Shown here: one piece after another, positions 21,185 to 30,985 of the stretch
Layout of the letters: each line of letters opens with the position of its first letter
Numbering within the stretch: position 1 is the first letter of the stretch
Assembly: GCF_021018805.1 (NCBI RefSeq)
Contig: NW_026960608.1
Span: forward strand, 3,534,001 to 3,598,000
Source of the DNA: Prinia subflava
Taxonomy: Eukaryota; Chordata; Aves; Passeriformes; Cisticolidae
Length of the DNA: 64,000 nucleotides
Direction: 5' to 3'
Position numbers and translations under genes: made by a program
Notes under the pieces: model-generated
What the model was told of the DNA's origin: nothing
Database searches by the model: none
Seen by the model: the letters and a program-made list of their open reading frames with translations, nothing else

Positions 21185-22162
21185 GTTCTGGTTTGATTCA
21201 TAACCGGGCAGAAACACCAATTCATGTAGCTGTTTCACGTTTGCCAATTTTGACCTTTCTTGGCCAACGCACCAAATTTGTGATGGTTTTTGTGCCTACT
21301 GTCTTTTTTTATGTGAGATAGACTTTGGGAGGAAAAAAGGCAAAACAGGCCCAACTTAAAGGTTACAGAGATAGTTTTATTAACACACACTAAAGGAAGA
21401 AAAAAAAAATTTAAAAAATGAAACTTTCAAAACTTTTCTCCCCACAAACTGTTCACCTTCCCACAAGCAACACAGAGAGACAACTTGTAATTTTCAGTCA
21501 GTTCCACTCTTTGGAAAATGGTCTTTCATTACTTCTTTAGGAGACAGAGCCTCTTTAGAGTCATGGATCCCACTGACACTTCTCGCATGGGTTTTAACTG
21601 TCACAGAAACATCAGCCCAGGCAAAACCTGCTTCTGTGACCCCTCCAACCCTTCCTCCCATTAGCAGTTTCCCAAGATGCTTACGGGTCATGTGAATTCA
21701 GGCATATTGGGCTGTCACCTTTTAAAGATTACTAACTCCAGAGGCAAAGGATTCTTCATCACAGGGAACAGAGATGTCTTTTCACTTCTTCACTGGCACA
21801 AAGGACTTCCCATCTCTCTCTGTTCAAGCATCTCATGAGACTACAAGAATCACAGATTCTAATGCAATATTACTCAGTCCATCACAAACACCTTTGCTCA
21901 GAAATCCACAAATAAACAATCATCTCCCCAAATGCATATCTTTCCCATGAATTGAAGGGATAATCTACATATAGAGTTCATTTCCATGGGTCTAATTGAA
22001 GTCCAGACAGCAGGCAACTCCTCCATCCTTCCTCCAATTAGTCCTTCATTCTCTCTGTCCATCTGACTTCATGCTAGGTCTTCTCTGTGTTCACTACGCC
22101 CGGCTCTCCTCTCTCTCAAAGAAGAGTTAAACCATGAAAGCTCCATGTTACCAAGAAAGGGT
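21185..22162 (-). mobile_element. Antisense LTR-C-like element with tRNA-Gly-like site
   Basis: On - it contains 'TTTGGTGCGTTGGCCAAGAA' (about 21254-21273) and 'AAATTGGCAAAC', as in the 3' part of LTR-C at 45920. TTGGTGC-TTGGCC resembles the complement of the 3' end of tRNA-Gly(GCC). A TTTTATTAACAC block (about 21374) fits an antisense poly(A) signal. The right end lies beside LTR-E1. Confidence 0.55.
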
Positions 22163-22866
22163 TGTTATAAACGCCAGGACAAATTTATTGCCAAATTCAA
22201 TAATTTGGTTTATTAAAATTCAAATCACAAAATTTGGAATCAAATTATAACAATTTTAAACAATAAAAACAAAACAATACGAACCCCACAAACAGCGACA
22301 CTTACTTGACAGAATTTCTCCCGGGAAAAGTTGAGCCAAGGGTGACCCCAGAGACACAGAACCTGGCAGCCGGTGTCTCTAGATGGGTTCACGAATTTGC
22401 CATGTTCGAGGCTTGGTTTTTATACTCTTTATTCTGCCTCTGGCAATATTTCCCCATACTTCCCTTTGTTTCTTGGTTAGTTATTCAAACCCAAATTCGT
22501 CTCCAGTCGGATTGAAAAAGAGCTCCCCTCCCAAGTCCATGTGTTAATATTCAGTTTTTATGGATCCTTATAGTTGATGAATGTTCGAGATATGGGTGAT
22601 ATTGCTTGATGGTCTGTGAAAGTGGCTCCCGAGGTGTGAGTTGCTGATCCGGCTCATCTCAACAGGTCCCCTCCCAATACTTGAGAAGGCTGCAAAGTCT
22701 TTTGTTCCCTTCTGAATGGAGACGCCTGATTTTCAGGGTGGTCAGTTTCACCATCTGCTGCAGAAACCTCCTGAAACATAGACTTTTACCTGATATAAAT
22801 TTATACAGCTTTATAATTTTCCAGTTTATCATAAGAACATGAATTAATCATCTCACGTTTTTCACA
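22163..22866 (-). mobile_element. Solo LTR-E copy 1, antisense
   Basis: 704 bp. On + it starts TGTTATAAACGCCAGG and ends GTTTTTCACA, so on - it is TGTGAAAAAC...TTATAACA. Perfect 4-bp duplication GGGT (22159-22162, 22867-22870), the length seen in class I ERVs. It contains AATAAAGAGTATAAAAACC on - (TATA-type, about 22420). It is homologous along its length to 23021-23709 in opposite orientation. Confidence 0.8.
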
Positions 22867-23020
22867 GGGTTAAATCTGCCCAGGCCTGCGCTGGTTGTGT
22901 GTGAGAGTCGGGGTTCGAGGGTCCCTGGTTTTGCCTCACGACCCTTCATCAAGGACCCCCGTCAAGGAAGGGACTGCGTGCAAGGGGCTTGGGCCTAAGC
23001 CACGGTGCGTGTTTGCCAAG
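22867..23020. other. Spacer between inverted LTR-E copies
   Basis: About 150 GC-rich bases with no repeat or gene that I recognise. It includes 'GGACCCCCGTCAAGGAAGGG'. It could be a remnant of the sequence both LTRs entered. Confidence 0.5.
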
Positions 23021-23709
23021 TGTGAAAAATGTAGAATGTTAATTCATGTTCTTATAGTTTATGAAGTTTATTGAAAACTATAAAACTGTATATATGTGTG
23101 TGTTGTATGAAAGTATAAGTTTCAGGACACCTTGTAACATTTTGTTAAACCAAATTATGAAAAGGCAGGCACCACCCCAGAAGCTCACATTCAGAAATAG
23201 ACAAAAGGTTTACGGGAAAGCCGGCAGTCTCCTCAGTCACCGGGAGGAGACCCATCAAGATGAGGTGGCAGGGCCATCAACACCCCCAGCTGACACCCTC
23301 ACCGAGCATCAAGCATCATCATCCATATCTCGACCATTCATCAGCCATGAGGATCTATAGAAACTGGACATTAACATATGAACTGAGAGAATGAACTCTT
23401 TTCAGCCTAGCCGGAGAAACCCTTGGATTTGAATAGCTAGCTGGGAAACAAAGGGAAATATGGGGAAATATTGCCAAGGGCAGAATAAAATGTATAAAAA
23501 CTAAGCCCCGAACCGGGCAAATTTGTGAACCTAGGGGGAGACAGCAGACGGCCAGGTTCTGTGTCTCGAGGTTCACCCTTGGCATTTTCCTGGGAAAAAG
23601 ACTGTCAAGTATCTCCCCTGTTGGTGGGTTTATCGAAATTCTGTAATTCGATCTTTTGATTAATAAACCAAATTATTTTAATTGGAATATTGTATTGGCA
23701 TTTTTAACA
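23021..23709 (+). mobile_element. Solo LTR-E copy 2, sense
   Basis: 689 bp, TGTGAAAAATGTAG...CATTTTTAACA. It shares AGAATAAAATGTATAAAAACTAAG (TATA region, about 23483) and a 3' TTAATAAACCAAATTATT block (poly(A) signal, about 23660) with copy 1. Flanks CCAAG and CCAGG are similar but not identical. Confidence 0.8.
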
Positions 23710-23730
23710 CCAGGCATTGAACTGCAGGTG

Positions 23731-24213
23731 TGTCCACTGGATCAAAGCTGGCTCTCATGGAAACCAATGCCAGAACAATGAACAGTTACTCGTCCTGCCT
23801 GCATGTCGTTCTGGTACAGAAAGCAGTTGTCTTGTTCCCCCCTGCTACCCCACAACGGCTTGTCCAGGTTTTCCCCCACATTGGCTGGGTGCCCCCTGCT
23901 ACTGAAATGACTATAAAAGCTACCCTCTGTGACTCACACTTCGAGATCTCCCCAACGGACAGAAGACGACGATTCCATTGGCCAGGCGCCAAGCCAAGAG
24001 GATGTCACTCTACCATTGGTAGCTATATCCCTCTGCCCCTCTTTCCTCACTCTGTATCCTCCCTTTCTCATTCCCTCTATCGCAAGTATTGTTGGTACTC
24101 AATAAAGGTGCATTTGTTGTGTGATTAAACTATTGTCCCCTCGAGTACCTTTTGCACTCTGAGATCACACGAACCTATCACGACTCCTGCTCGTGTATTA
24201 AGCGGATCGTGAC
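23731..24213 (+). mobile_element. Solo LTR-F copy 1
   Basis: It starts TGTCCACTGGATC and ends GGATCGTGACA. It contains ACTATAAAAGCTACC (promoter, about 23909) and CTCAATAAAGGTGC (poly(A) signal, about 24099). The same landmarks (TATAAAAAGAGAC, GAGATCTCCCCA) recur in the copy at the window's right end. The exact start may be 2 bases earlier. Confidence 0.75.
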
Positions 24214-24289
24214 ATCATGTGATCTCTGCCGGGCGGCAGCTTCTCCATCCCCCTGCTCTTCAGAGCAGCCAGGCTTCTCCCCCTTCAGG

Positions 24290-24365
24290 AAGTTCATGGA
24301 AAAAAAGTAGTTCAGAATGTTCTGAAAGCTGGGTTTGCCATAATGAAAAGCAAGATCAAGGGACC
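24290..24365 (+). pseudogene. pol: ERVL pol: short RT thumb-proximal piece
   Basis: A short coding remnant ('VVQNVLKAGFAIM') ends at GGACC (24361-24365), the first copy of the LTR-B2 target duplication. Its reading continues at 25478. The RT palm between 20537 and here is missing, so sequence was lost when the LTR cluster accumulated. 24214-24289 I cannot assign. Confidence 0.65.
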
Positions 24366-25477
24366 TGTTAGGGGTTGGGATCTTTCCTTTTGGGGTTTTT
24401 TTTCCTCAAGGAATTTTGTCCCATAAGTTGCTAGGAAACAGTAACGACTGGGTACTTAAGAGAGACAAAAGAAGTGACCAAGCTCAGGGGAGGAGGACAT
24501 CCGGCTGCACTTCTTTTATCTGAGGGTTTCTCTCAGAGGTAGATATTTGGGCTCGTAAATGGAGGGGCTGGGGCAGCTGCCCTTGCGATCTCTCTCTTTG
24601 CTTAGGAGAATGCCGGTGGGACCTGCTGCTTGGGGGAGGGAATTTGCTGCCACACTTGTAGTCCAGCCTGGTCCTGCTTCTTCTGCTGTGGGGTGAGCCT
24701 CTGCTTGTGAGAGCAGCCACTGAACTGGGACCTTATTAACACCTACCTCACTAAAAGAGGGACTTGTCACCATCTGCTCGGGTGCCCGGGATCCCGAGCA
24801 CACCTTTCCCTGCCGTGCTCACATCTGGGTCTCCTCTGCCCCGCCCCATCGCTTCTTCGGCACTGCTCCAAGTTTTCGCTACACTGTAGCCCCACATCCC
24901 CTGCCTGCTGAGACGTCCCAGTTTCAGCTACAGCTGCGGAGCTTCTGATACATCTCATCCACCACCCTGGGATTTTTGCTCATTCCTGCCATTCCAGCTT
25001 GTCACTTCCAAGAGTCCTGCTGGGGCAAAGGGATCAACTGTCCCTGGGGGTTTGTGAAGCAAGCCTTTCTTCCATCCCTTTCCATCTTGGTCAAGTCCAC
25101 CATTACCATGTGCTCTCCAAGCTTGCACCGGCGGGCCCCCTGCAGCCTTGGGGAAATCATCCCACCTGCCCTGCCCACCAGGAGCCATGAGTGCCCCTGC
25201 TGGCTGTGAGCATCACTACACCAAAGGGGAAAGTGCCTGCAGCTGAGAAGGCTGTTATTGAAGTTTCTGGTTCTGTTTGTTGTTACTGCCATAGTTATGT
25301 TGTTTGTTTGCCTTGTTATACATACTAGTAAAAAACTGTTATTCCTATTCTGATATCTTTGCCTGAGAGCCCCTTAATTTCAAAATTATAAGAATTTGAA
25401 AGGAAGGCCATTACATTTTCCATTCCAAAGGAGGCTCCTGCCTTCCTTAGCAGACACCTGTCATTCAAACCAAGACA
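24366..25477 (+). mobile_element. Solo LTR-B2 copy 1
   Basis: 1112 bp, TGTTAGGGGTTGGG...CAAACCAAGACA, with a perfect 5-bp duplication GGACC (24361-24365 and 25478-25482). The last 200 bp (CATACTAGTAAAAAACTGTTATTCC, then a C-rich end) match LTR-B, while the upstream part differs. LTR-B2 is therefore a subfamily with the same 3' part and another U3. AGTAAA is the likely poly(A) signal. Confidence 0.9.
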
Positions 25478-25766
25478 GGACCTTTACAGAACATCCAGTT
25501 CTTGGGTGTCAAATGTCAGGATGGCCACTGTCATGTGCCTATGGATGTGGTTAACAAGATAGCAACTATGTCTTCACTAGCTAAGAAGAAAGAAACACAA
25601 GATTTCATAGGCCTTTTGGAGTTCTGGAGAATGCACATTCCAGGTTATAGTCAGTTTGTGAGGCCCCTCTATTGAGTGACCCAGAAGAAGAACCATTTTG
25701 AATGGGGCCTTGAGCAATAACAGGCCTTTGAGCAGATCAAAGGAAATAACTAGTGTGGTAGCTCTT
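25478..25766 (+). pseudogene. pol: ERVL pol: RT thumb/connection
   Basis: Translation shows 'QFLGVKCQDGHCHVPMDVV' and 'RMHIPGYSQFVRPLY', the ERVL RT thumb and connection, with one in-frame TGA near 25675 and a TAA near 25718. It ends at GCTCTT, the first copy of the element-J target duplication. Confidence 0.82.
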
Positions 25767-26155
25767 TGTAGGAGGATAGCTTATATCATAAGGTAGAGCT
25801 ATCCACACCTGGGCCTCAACCCAGGCCTCAGACCAGGCCTCAGGCCTGGTCTAGCAGGCCTCAGTACGTTCAGCATACGTAGTAGCAGATAAACTTATCC
25901 GCTACTAAGAATGTATTAAGGTAGTAGTGTTACTAACATAGAACAGTTACTGGGAAGACACGGTGGCTACCTTAAACTGCAATAGCTTACATATTTCTGT
26001 ATTCTCACTGCCTATCAGAATGCACCTGTTCTTGTAAACTATTCTGTCTGTATTTAACCCACCATCTCACAGAATAAATCGGATTACGTGCTTAGAACCA
26101 TATTGGTGTGGACGCACGTTATTCTAGCCCCCGATCTACCAGGGCTCCGCCTTTA
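25767..26155 (+). mobile_element. 5' LTR of element J
   Basis: 389 bp, TGTAGGAGGATAGC...CTCCGCCTTTA. It contains TGTATTTAACCC (possible TATA-type box, about 26048) and AATAAA at 26073-26078. GGCCTCAG-type repeats at 25810-25850 include one 12-bp unit absent from the 3' LTR. The end TTTA is unusual; most LTRs end in CA. Confidence 0.9.
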
Positions 26156-26157
26156 TC

Positions 26158-26175
26158 TGGCGCCCGAACAGGGAC
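26158..26175 (+). other. Primer binding site, exact tRNA-Lys3 complement
   Basis: TGGCGCCCGAACAGGGAC begins two bases after the LTR. It is the 18-base complement of the 3' end of tRNA-Lys3, the primer used by MMTV and by lentiviruses. All 18 bases match, in keeping with a recent insertion. Confidence 0.92.
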
Positions 26176-26190
26176 GGAGCCTGGTCAATA

Positions 26191-26345
26191 CGGCTTAGAC
26201 GCTGTCTGTTCAAGACTCAGATATTGTCCGCCGGGCTTCGATGCTGTAAGCGGAACTTATTTACCGTCCACCGGGCTTCAATGCTGTAAGTGAGACGTAT
26301 TAGCCGTCGCTGAGCTTAGATGCTGTAAGCAAGACTTAAATGTTG
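26191..26345 (+). repeat. Leader tandem repeats, about 40 bp, four units
   Basis: The block GCTT-GATGCTGTAAG recurs with starts at about 26241, 26281 and 26320, and in a decayed form at about 26199. Units carry CCGTC-CCGGGCTTC before it. The spacing is 39-42 bp. Placed between primer site and gag, the repeats may be RNA packaging or dimerisation stems. Similar GCATCGAAGC motifs occur in the relative near 18160. Confidence 0.8.
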
Positions 26346-26512
26346 AAGACCTCGCTTGATTTAGGACGTGTGTGTGTCGCTTACGGAACACAGTCCTGGA
26401 TATTCAGGGCAGATCGGGGGGCGTCTGTCGATTGGATTGGTTAGAAAGGCGACAGTGCCACCTACTGTCAGCAGAGAGAAGGTAAGAGCGGCAGACGCGG
26501 AGGGATTCAATT

Positions 26513-27154
26513 ATGGACCGGTACCTTTTGGCTGCCATGCAGCTTTTAGTGTCCATTGTCTCGAAAAGAGGCGAAAATATCAAAGACTCTGATATAAATC
26601 GGGTAACCCTATGGGTTCGGGAAGAAGGAAAGCGAAAGCGGCCATCATTTCTTTGCAGAGAAGTAGGATGGAAAGAGAAAGGCAGATTGCTATGGGACGT
26701 TGTAGTTTTACCGGGAAAAAGAGCAAAGATACATTCAGAGTTAAGCGTAATTTGGGAAAAAGCAATAAATGCCTTGCAAACATTCGCAGTAAAGAGCAAA
26801 ACCATAATTTTAGCCGGAGAAAAACAGATTCCCTGTCCCTCTGCTTCCCTCCCCAAGATAAAGGAACAACAGGAAAAATCTAAGGTAGCCAGACGCTTCA
26901 GTGGAGATTCCATGCATTCCATGCATTCTGAGAGTGAGAATGCAGCTCCACTTTGCCCCTCCCTTTGTTCGTCTCTGGCTGGCTGTGCAGGGAGAGGGCA
27001 GAAAATGCTCCCTCCACCCCCAAAGCAGAATGAAAACAACCAAGAAGTGGCTCAGCTGCCAGACCCGGGAGGCAGTGCGAAAGATGAGAAAGCAAGCGGG
27101 GCCGAAGGAGGAAAAGCAGCTGACACAAGCCCTTACAGGCCCCCCCTTCGCTGA
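26513..27154 (+). CDS. gag: Gag-like protein of element J (matrix domain plus Pro-rich tail)
   Basis: 213 codons, open from ATG to stop. Residues 1-95 are a helical domain with the pattern of betaretroviral matrix (Gag p10): a leucine-rich first helix ('MQLLVSIVSKRG'), 'VTLWVREEG' and 'VIWEKAINALQTF'. The rest is low complexity, basic and proline-rich, with a 'PPPPK' run and a C-terminal 'SPYRPP'. No capsid or zinc knuckle is seen, so it cannot build a particle alone. It may act in RNA recruitment or be a relic kept for its RNA. The start is supported by the relative on - near 17911, which begins at the same place. A splice-donor-like AAGGTAAGAG lies upstream at 26478-26487. Confidence 0.75.
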   Translation: MDRYLLAAMQLLVSIVSKRGENIKDSDINRVTLWVREEGKRKRPSFLCREVGWKEKGRLLWDVVVLPGKRAKIHSELSVIWEKAINALQTFAVKSKTIILAGEKQIPCPSASLPKIKEQQEKSKVARRFSGDSMHSMHSESENAAPLCPSLCSSLAGCAGRGQKMLPPPPKQNENNQEVAQLPDPGGSAKDEKASGAEGGKAADTSPYRPPLR

Positions 27155-28886
27155 GTGCAGAGGCTGTCAGTATCGTCTTTGAAGATAAGCAAGCATCGTA
27201 ACTCGACCCTATGTCGTGCTATTACCCAGGAAGCCTTCAGGATTGTTAAACAGAGATAGTGAAAACATGCAACAAGTGGACATTGCAAGAAAAACACCAG
27301 AAAAAGAAGGGAAAATAGTCATCTGTCCCTCTATTGTGAAAGAATCCATCACTGTGTGAGAAATGCAACGTGAAAAAGAAAGATATATCCTATCATGAAA
27401 AAGATAAAGCAAAAAATGAAATAGAAATGAGTTCTTAGCTAGAGTTATTAACTCTGTGTAAGAATGAGTTGTTTCTACATTTTGATGTTGTTAAAATTGA
27501 TTTATGTGTGATTTAATTTGAGTTTAAGGTAATTATTGTCAAACATATAGTTTTAAGGTTTGTTTTTAAGATTTGGGCCCTGATAAGTTTAAGTTAAGCT
27601 TAAGTCTATATTTAAATGTTAAGGAGCTTAATTAATAATGAATTTTTAGTGAGTTACCACACATATAGAGTTTATAAAGTTAATGAGGGTTGTAGATTTT
27701 TGTTGAGACTTACTTATGTTAGATTTAAGAGTTAGTTGATTTAAAGGGTGCTTTATAATTTGTAAAAGGTATAGTTGTTTAACTTGTAAAGTTTAGTTGA
27801 AAAAAAAAAAGAGAAAAAAAGAGAGAAAAAAAAGAAAAAAAAAAAGAGAAAAAAAAGAAAAGAAAAAAAAATATAAAAAAAAAGAGGAAAAAGAGAGAGA
27901 AAAAGGAAACTAGATTTAAAATTACATGAAAATAGTTATTAGTGCCATGCTCGCTGCATTTGAGTAAGTGGTGCTGAGAGGGCTCTAGCTGACATCTCCA
28001 GCTGGAGTGGTCCCTTGCTTCACTGCTAGGTCTTCTAGTAGTTGCTTTTGAGAATGATTCTCAGAGCTGAACAAAGCCTCATCTCAGAACTCTCAGCGTT
28101 GTTGTCCTGCCTAGAGAGGTGGGTGCAGCTGGCTGAAGCCAGCCCCTGGCACATCTGTTTGGGCAGAGAGGCTGTGCTACTGCTCTTCGGTTTGGTCTTC
28201 TGTGCTGGGGGAGAGAGATGAGGGAAGCACAGTAGTGTGCCCAGGGGATGAGTTTCAGAGCCTGGGAATGTGGTGGTATGTTTTGTTCAGTGATGGCACT
28301 AGTGAGAGAGTTGAGAGCCGTGATGTCCCCATGCCTGGCAGAATGGGACAAGGGTGAGGAGCTTTAGCCAGTGAGACTTTTCAGTCAGTGTGAATTTTGA
28401 GAGGATCAAGATAAGTTATAATAGAGGTAATTTGAATTCAGAGCCATGACGGCCCAGCCTTCTGCTGAGCAAAGTCATGTGGCACAAGTTCTCTCAAGCT
28501 GAGTGACCTTCTCCCAGGTTCTCCAAATAGCAAATCTTCCCAGCTTCGACCACAGCTAGTGAGTTGAGAATAATGTTTCCTGAAACAGCTAAGTAATCTA
28601 CAGGCTGAAATTGTACTTGTAAAGTCCACGTTTGTCGTTTGTCAGCCGCATAAGAGCTTTTAGAAACATGATTCACAGCATTTTGAACTACCTGACATTC
28701 AAGAGGCAGTTGAGAGAGCCAGCAATCTTCCTGGGCAGGAGGATGCCAGGGCAGCAGAAATTCATTGATAATCCTGCCAGCAGTAGCAGTAGAGCCAAGA
28801 AATCTTTGAGAAAGGTCTTAGGGCAATGAGTAAATAAACAGTTTTGCCCAGTGAAAACAAGTTTGACGTTATAACTGTGCTTGGAA

Positions 28887-28922
<36 letters not shown>

Positions 28923-30484
28923 CGAGAAAGAGGGAAGAAACAGGTTTAACTGAAATGATAATAACAGAACATTGATAAAGAAGATTTAAAACGATGCAAA
29001 TTGTTAGATCCTTGATTGTATTGTTAGTTGTGAGGTGTCCTAGTATATGAGAGTTTTAAAAGATAAGAGTTTTAAAATATAATTCGATGACATGTTAAGT
29101 ATATAAATTAGTAGCATTTGTAAGTTGATGTACTAGTTTTTATGTTGTGTTATTTGTCTATAGGGTTTTCTAACAAGTACTTGTCATTTTAAATGATTCT
29201 ATTCATCTTTTTAGCCATCTAAATATTTCATGAATGTTGTTAACAGATATGGTTGTATTATTAGGTGTAAGTCAGAATTTTCTCTTAAGTGTCATGTTAA
29301 GTATATAGTTTGTCTCTTTTGTAATCAATCTTGTGTTTTATGCGATGTTTTAGCATGTCCTTTTGAAGCTTCATTTGATTCTTTTAACTGTGTTACGCAT
29401 TTCACTTGAAATGAGATTTTAGGCTTGTTTTGGTACCTCTTGTGTGAGTCGAGACATTGCATTTCAGTTTGTTAAATCTTTAAGTGTTTTTCAGAAGGTC
29501 TTGGAGAGAGATACCTGAAGCATCATTGATGATTTTTCCATCAGGTGTTGATCCTGTGATTGCTCCAATTGGTACTCAACTGTCTTCAAGAAGAGTTCCA
29601 GAAAAGACGAGTTCCCGAGTGATCGGAACAATTTTTTATCTTAACTTTTAAATGTCTTTTATGTAATGATATTATGACAGTTTGTTGTATTTTAGGCATT
29701 TTATGTTTATTGTTGTTAAAAATTGTCTTTAAAAGATATGCTAAAAACATCACTCCAATTTAAGGTTTGAGTTCTGGCCAAACTCTAACTCTAACTTGGA
29801 CGGATGGTGTTTGTTAACAAAGCCCAGAGGTTTCTACTCCAAAAAAAAAAAAAAAAAAAAAAGCAAGCTATCTTAACTTGACAATTTGATCCGATCAGAA
29901 TGACAGCTGAATCAGCTTAGAGTGAAGATTGTCATCTTTACCCGGGGAAAGATGTCAAGGTTCACTAAAGAAAAGCGTTTCAGCAGTGTGCAGTCTCTGG
30001 GGTGATAGCAAAAATAGTTTGATAATCGCTTATCACTTTCATTAGTAAGCAAAATTCCTATTCTATTCCCTTGTCTCTGAGAATGCTAATTCACATACCA
30101 GGTCTGTTTTAGTTTCTTTTCTGCAAGCTGTAGACTCAATGAGATACTAACGAAAGCTGAACCAGATGAGAAGACAGCAACACAGACGCAGCATTGCAGC
30201 TGCGTTGACAGAAGTAACCCTGGCTGCCCAGTGACAACAGAGAAGTCTTCAGCTGTGAAACATCATCAAGCAGTGCAGAAGAAGAGGAGACAGCAGATGA
30301 TTTGAAACTTTAATCTAGAACCTGCGTATGAATGAAGAGCAAGGACTGAATAGTGTGCTCTCATCTTTTTGCTTTTAGCAGCTAAGGTCTTTAGGTTTTT
30401 CTTGGGTAACTCAAATAGTGCTTTGCTTATAACAGTATATGTAGAAGCAGCCAACCGTGTCACAGACCCAGTTTAGATAGCTCT
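27155..30484 (+). other. Non-coding body of element J with A-rich tracts
   Basis: No gag, pro, pol or env is found on +. The region is AT-rich with purine runs at 27800-27925, an A34 run at 28888-28921 and an A-run of about 22 at 29840-29861. On the minus strand a 107-codon open frame (28494-28817) looks protein-like. On + there is a short frame after a splice-acceptor-like TTTTTCAG at about 29491-29498. These are discussed as findings. Confidence 0.7.
28494..28817 (-). other. Unrecognised open frame of about 107 codons, antisense in element J
   Basis: Open from just after a TAA (28818-28820) to a stop at 28494. The composition looks like a folded globular protein: mixed hydrophobic and charged residues, two Cys, three Trp, and a segment 'YLAVSGNIILNSLAVVEAG'. 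There is no ATG near its start. I do not recognise a family. It could be a piece of captured host sequence in reverse orientation, or chance. Confidence 0.3.
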
Positions 30485-30504
30485 AAAGAAAAAAAGGGGG
30501 GATG
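30485..30504 (+). other. Polypurine tract of element J
   Basis: AAAGAAAAAAAGGGGGGATG ends directly before the 3' LTR. A long A run then a G run is a strong plus-strand primer. Confidence 0.88.
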
Positions 30505-30881
30505 TGTAGGAGGATAGCTTATATCATAAGGTAGAGCTATCCACACCTGGGCCTCAACCCAGGCCTCAGGCCTGGTCTAGCAGGCCTCAGTACGTTCAGC
30601 ATACGTAGTAGCAGATAAACTTATCTGCTACTAAGAATGTATTAAGGTAGTAGTGTTACTAACATAGAACAGTTACTGGGAAGACACGGTGGCTACCTTA
30701 AACTGCAATAGCTTACATATTTCTGTATTCTCACTGCCTATCAGAATGCACCTGTTCTTGTAAACTATTCTGTCTGTATTTAACCCACCATCTCACAGAA
30801 TAAATCAGATTACGTGCTTAGAACCATATTGGTGTGGACGCACGTTATTCTAGCCCCCGATCTACCAGGGCTCCGCCTTTA
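30505..30881 (+). mobile_element. 3' LTR of element J
   Basis: 377 bp, same ends as the 5' LTR, lacking its 12-bp repeat unit. It is followed at once by the GCTCTT duplication and ERVL pol. Confidence 0.9.
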
Positions 30882-30985
30882 GCTCTTGGTCCTGTTGAGA
30901 CTGGACCAGCCCTGCAAAATATACATTGCAGCTGGGTAGCATGGTCTCACTTGGACCCTCTGGACAAGAACATCATTATGGTTTT
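30882..30985 (+). pseudogene. pol: ERVL pol: fragment after element J
   Basis: 'ALGPVETGPALQN' continues the ERVL connection/RNase H region broken at 25766. Resemblance fades after about 30985, so the 3' half of this ERVL copy (RNase H, integrase, LTR) is not here. Confidence 0.65.

Larger units (their letters stand above)
25767..30881 (+). mobile_element. Element J: young, gag-only LTR retroelement with tRNA-Lys3 primer site
   Basis: A complete element of 5115 bp: 5' LTR, primer site, repeated leader, one gag-like frame, about 3.3 kb without gag, pol or env, polypurine tract and 3' LTR. Perfect 6-bp duplication GCTCTT (25761-25766, 30882-30887) inside ERVL pol. The LTRs differ by a 12-bp indel and, by hand count, only two or so substitutions, so insertion was recent. 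Lacking protease, RT and integrase, it must have used enzymes of another ERV. An older antisense relative lies at 17862-18588. Confidence 0.9.

Noticed and set aside
26158..30504. Element J as an endogenous lentivirus (tRNA-Lys3 site, A-rich body, long polypurine tract)
   Set aside because: The 6-bp duplication and the p10-like matrix fit betaretroviruses, which also use tRNA-Lys3 (MMTV). No lentiviral gene is seen.
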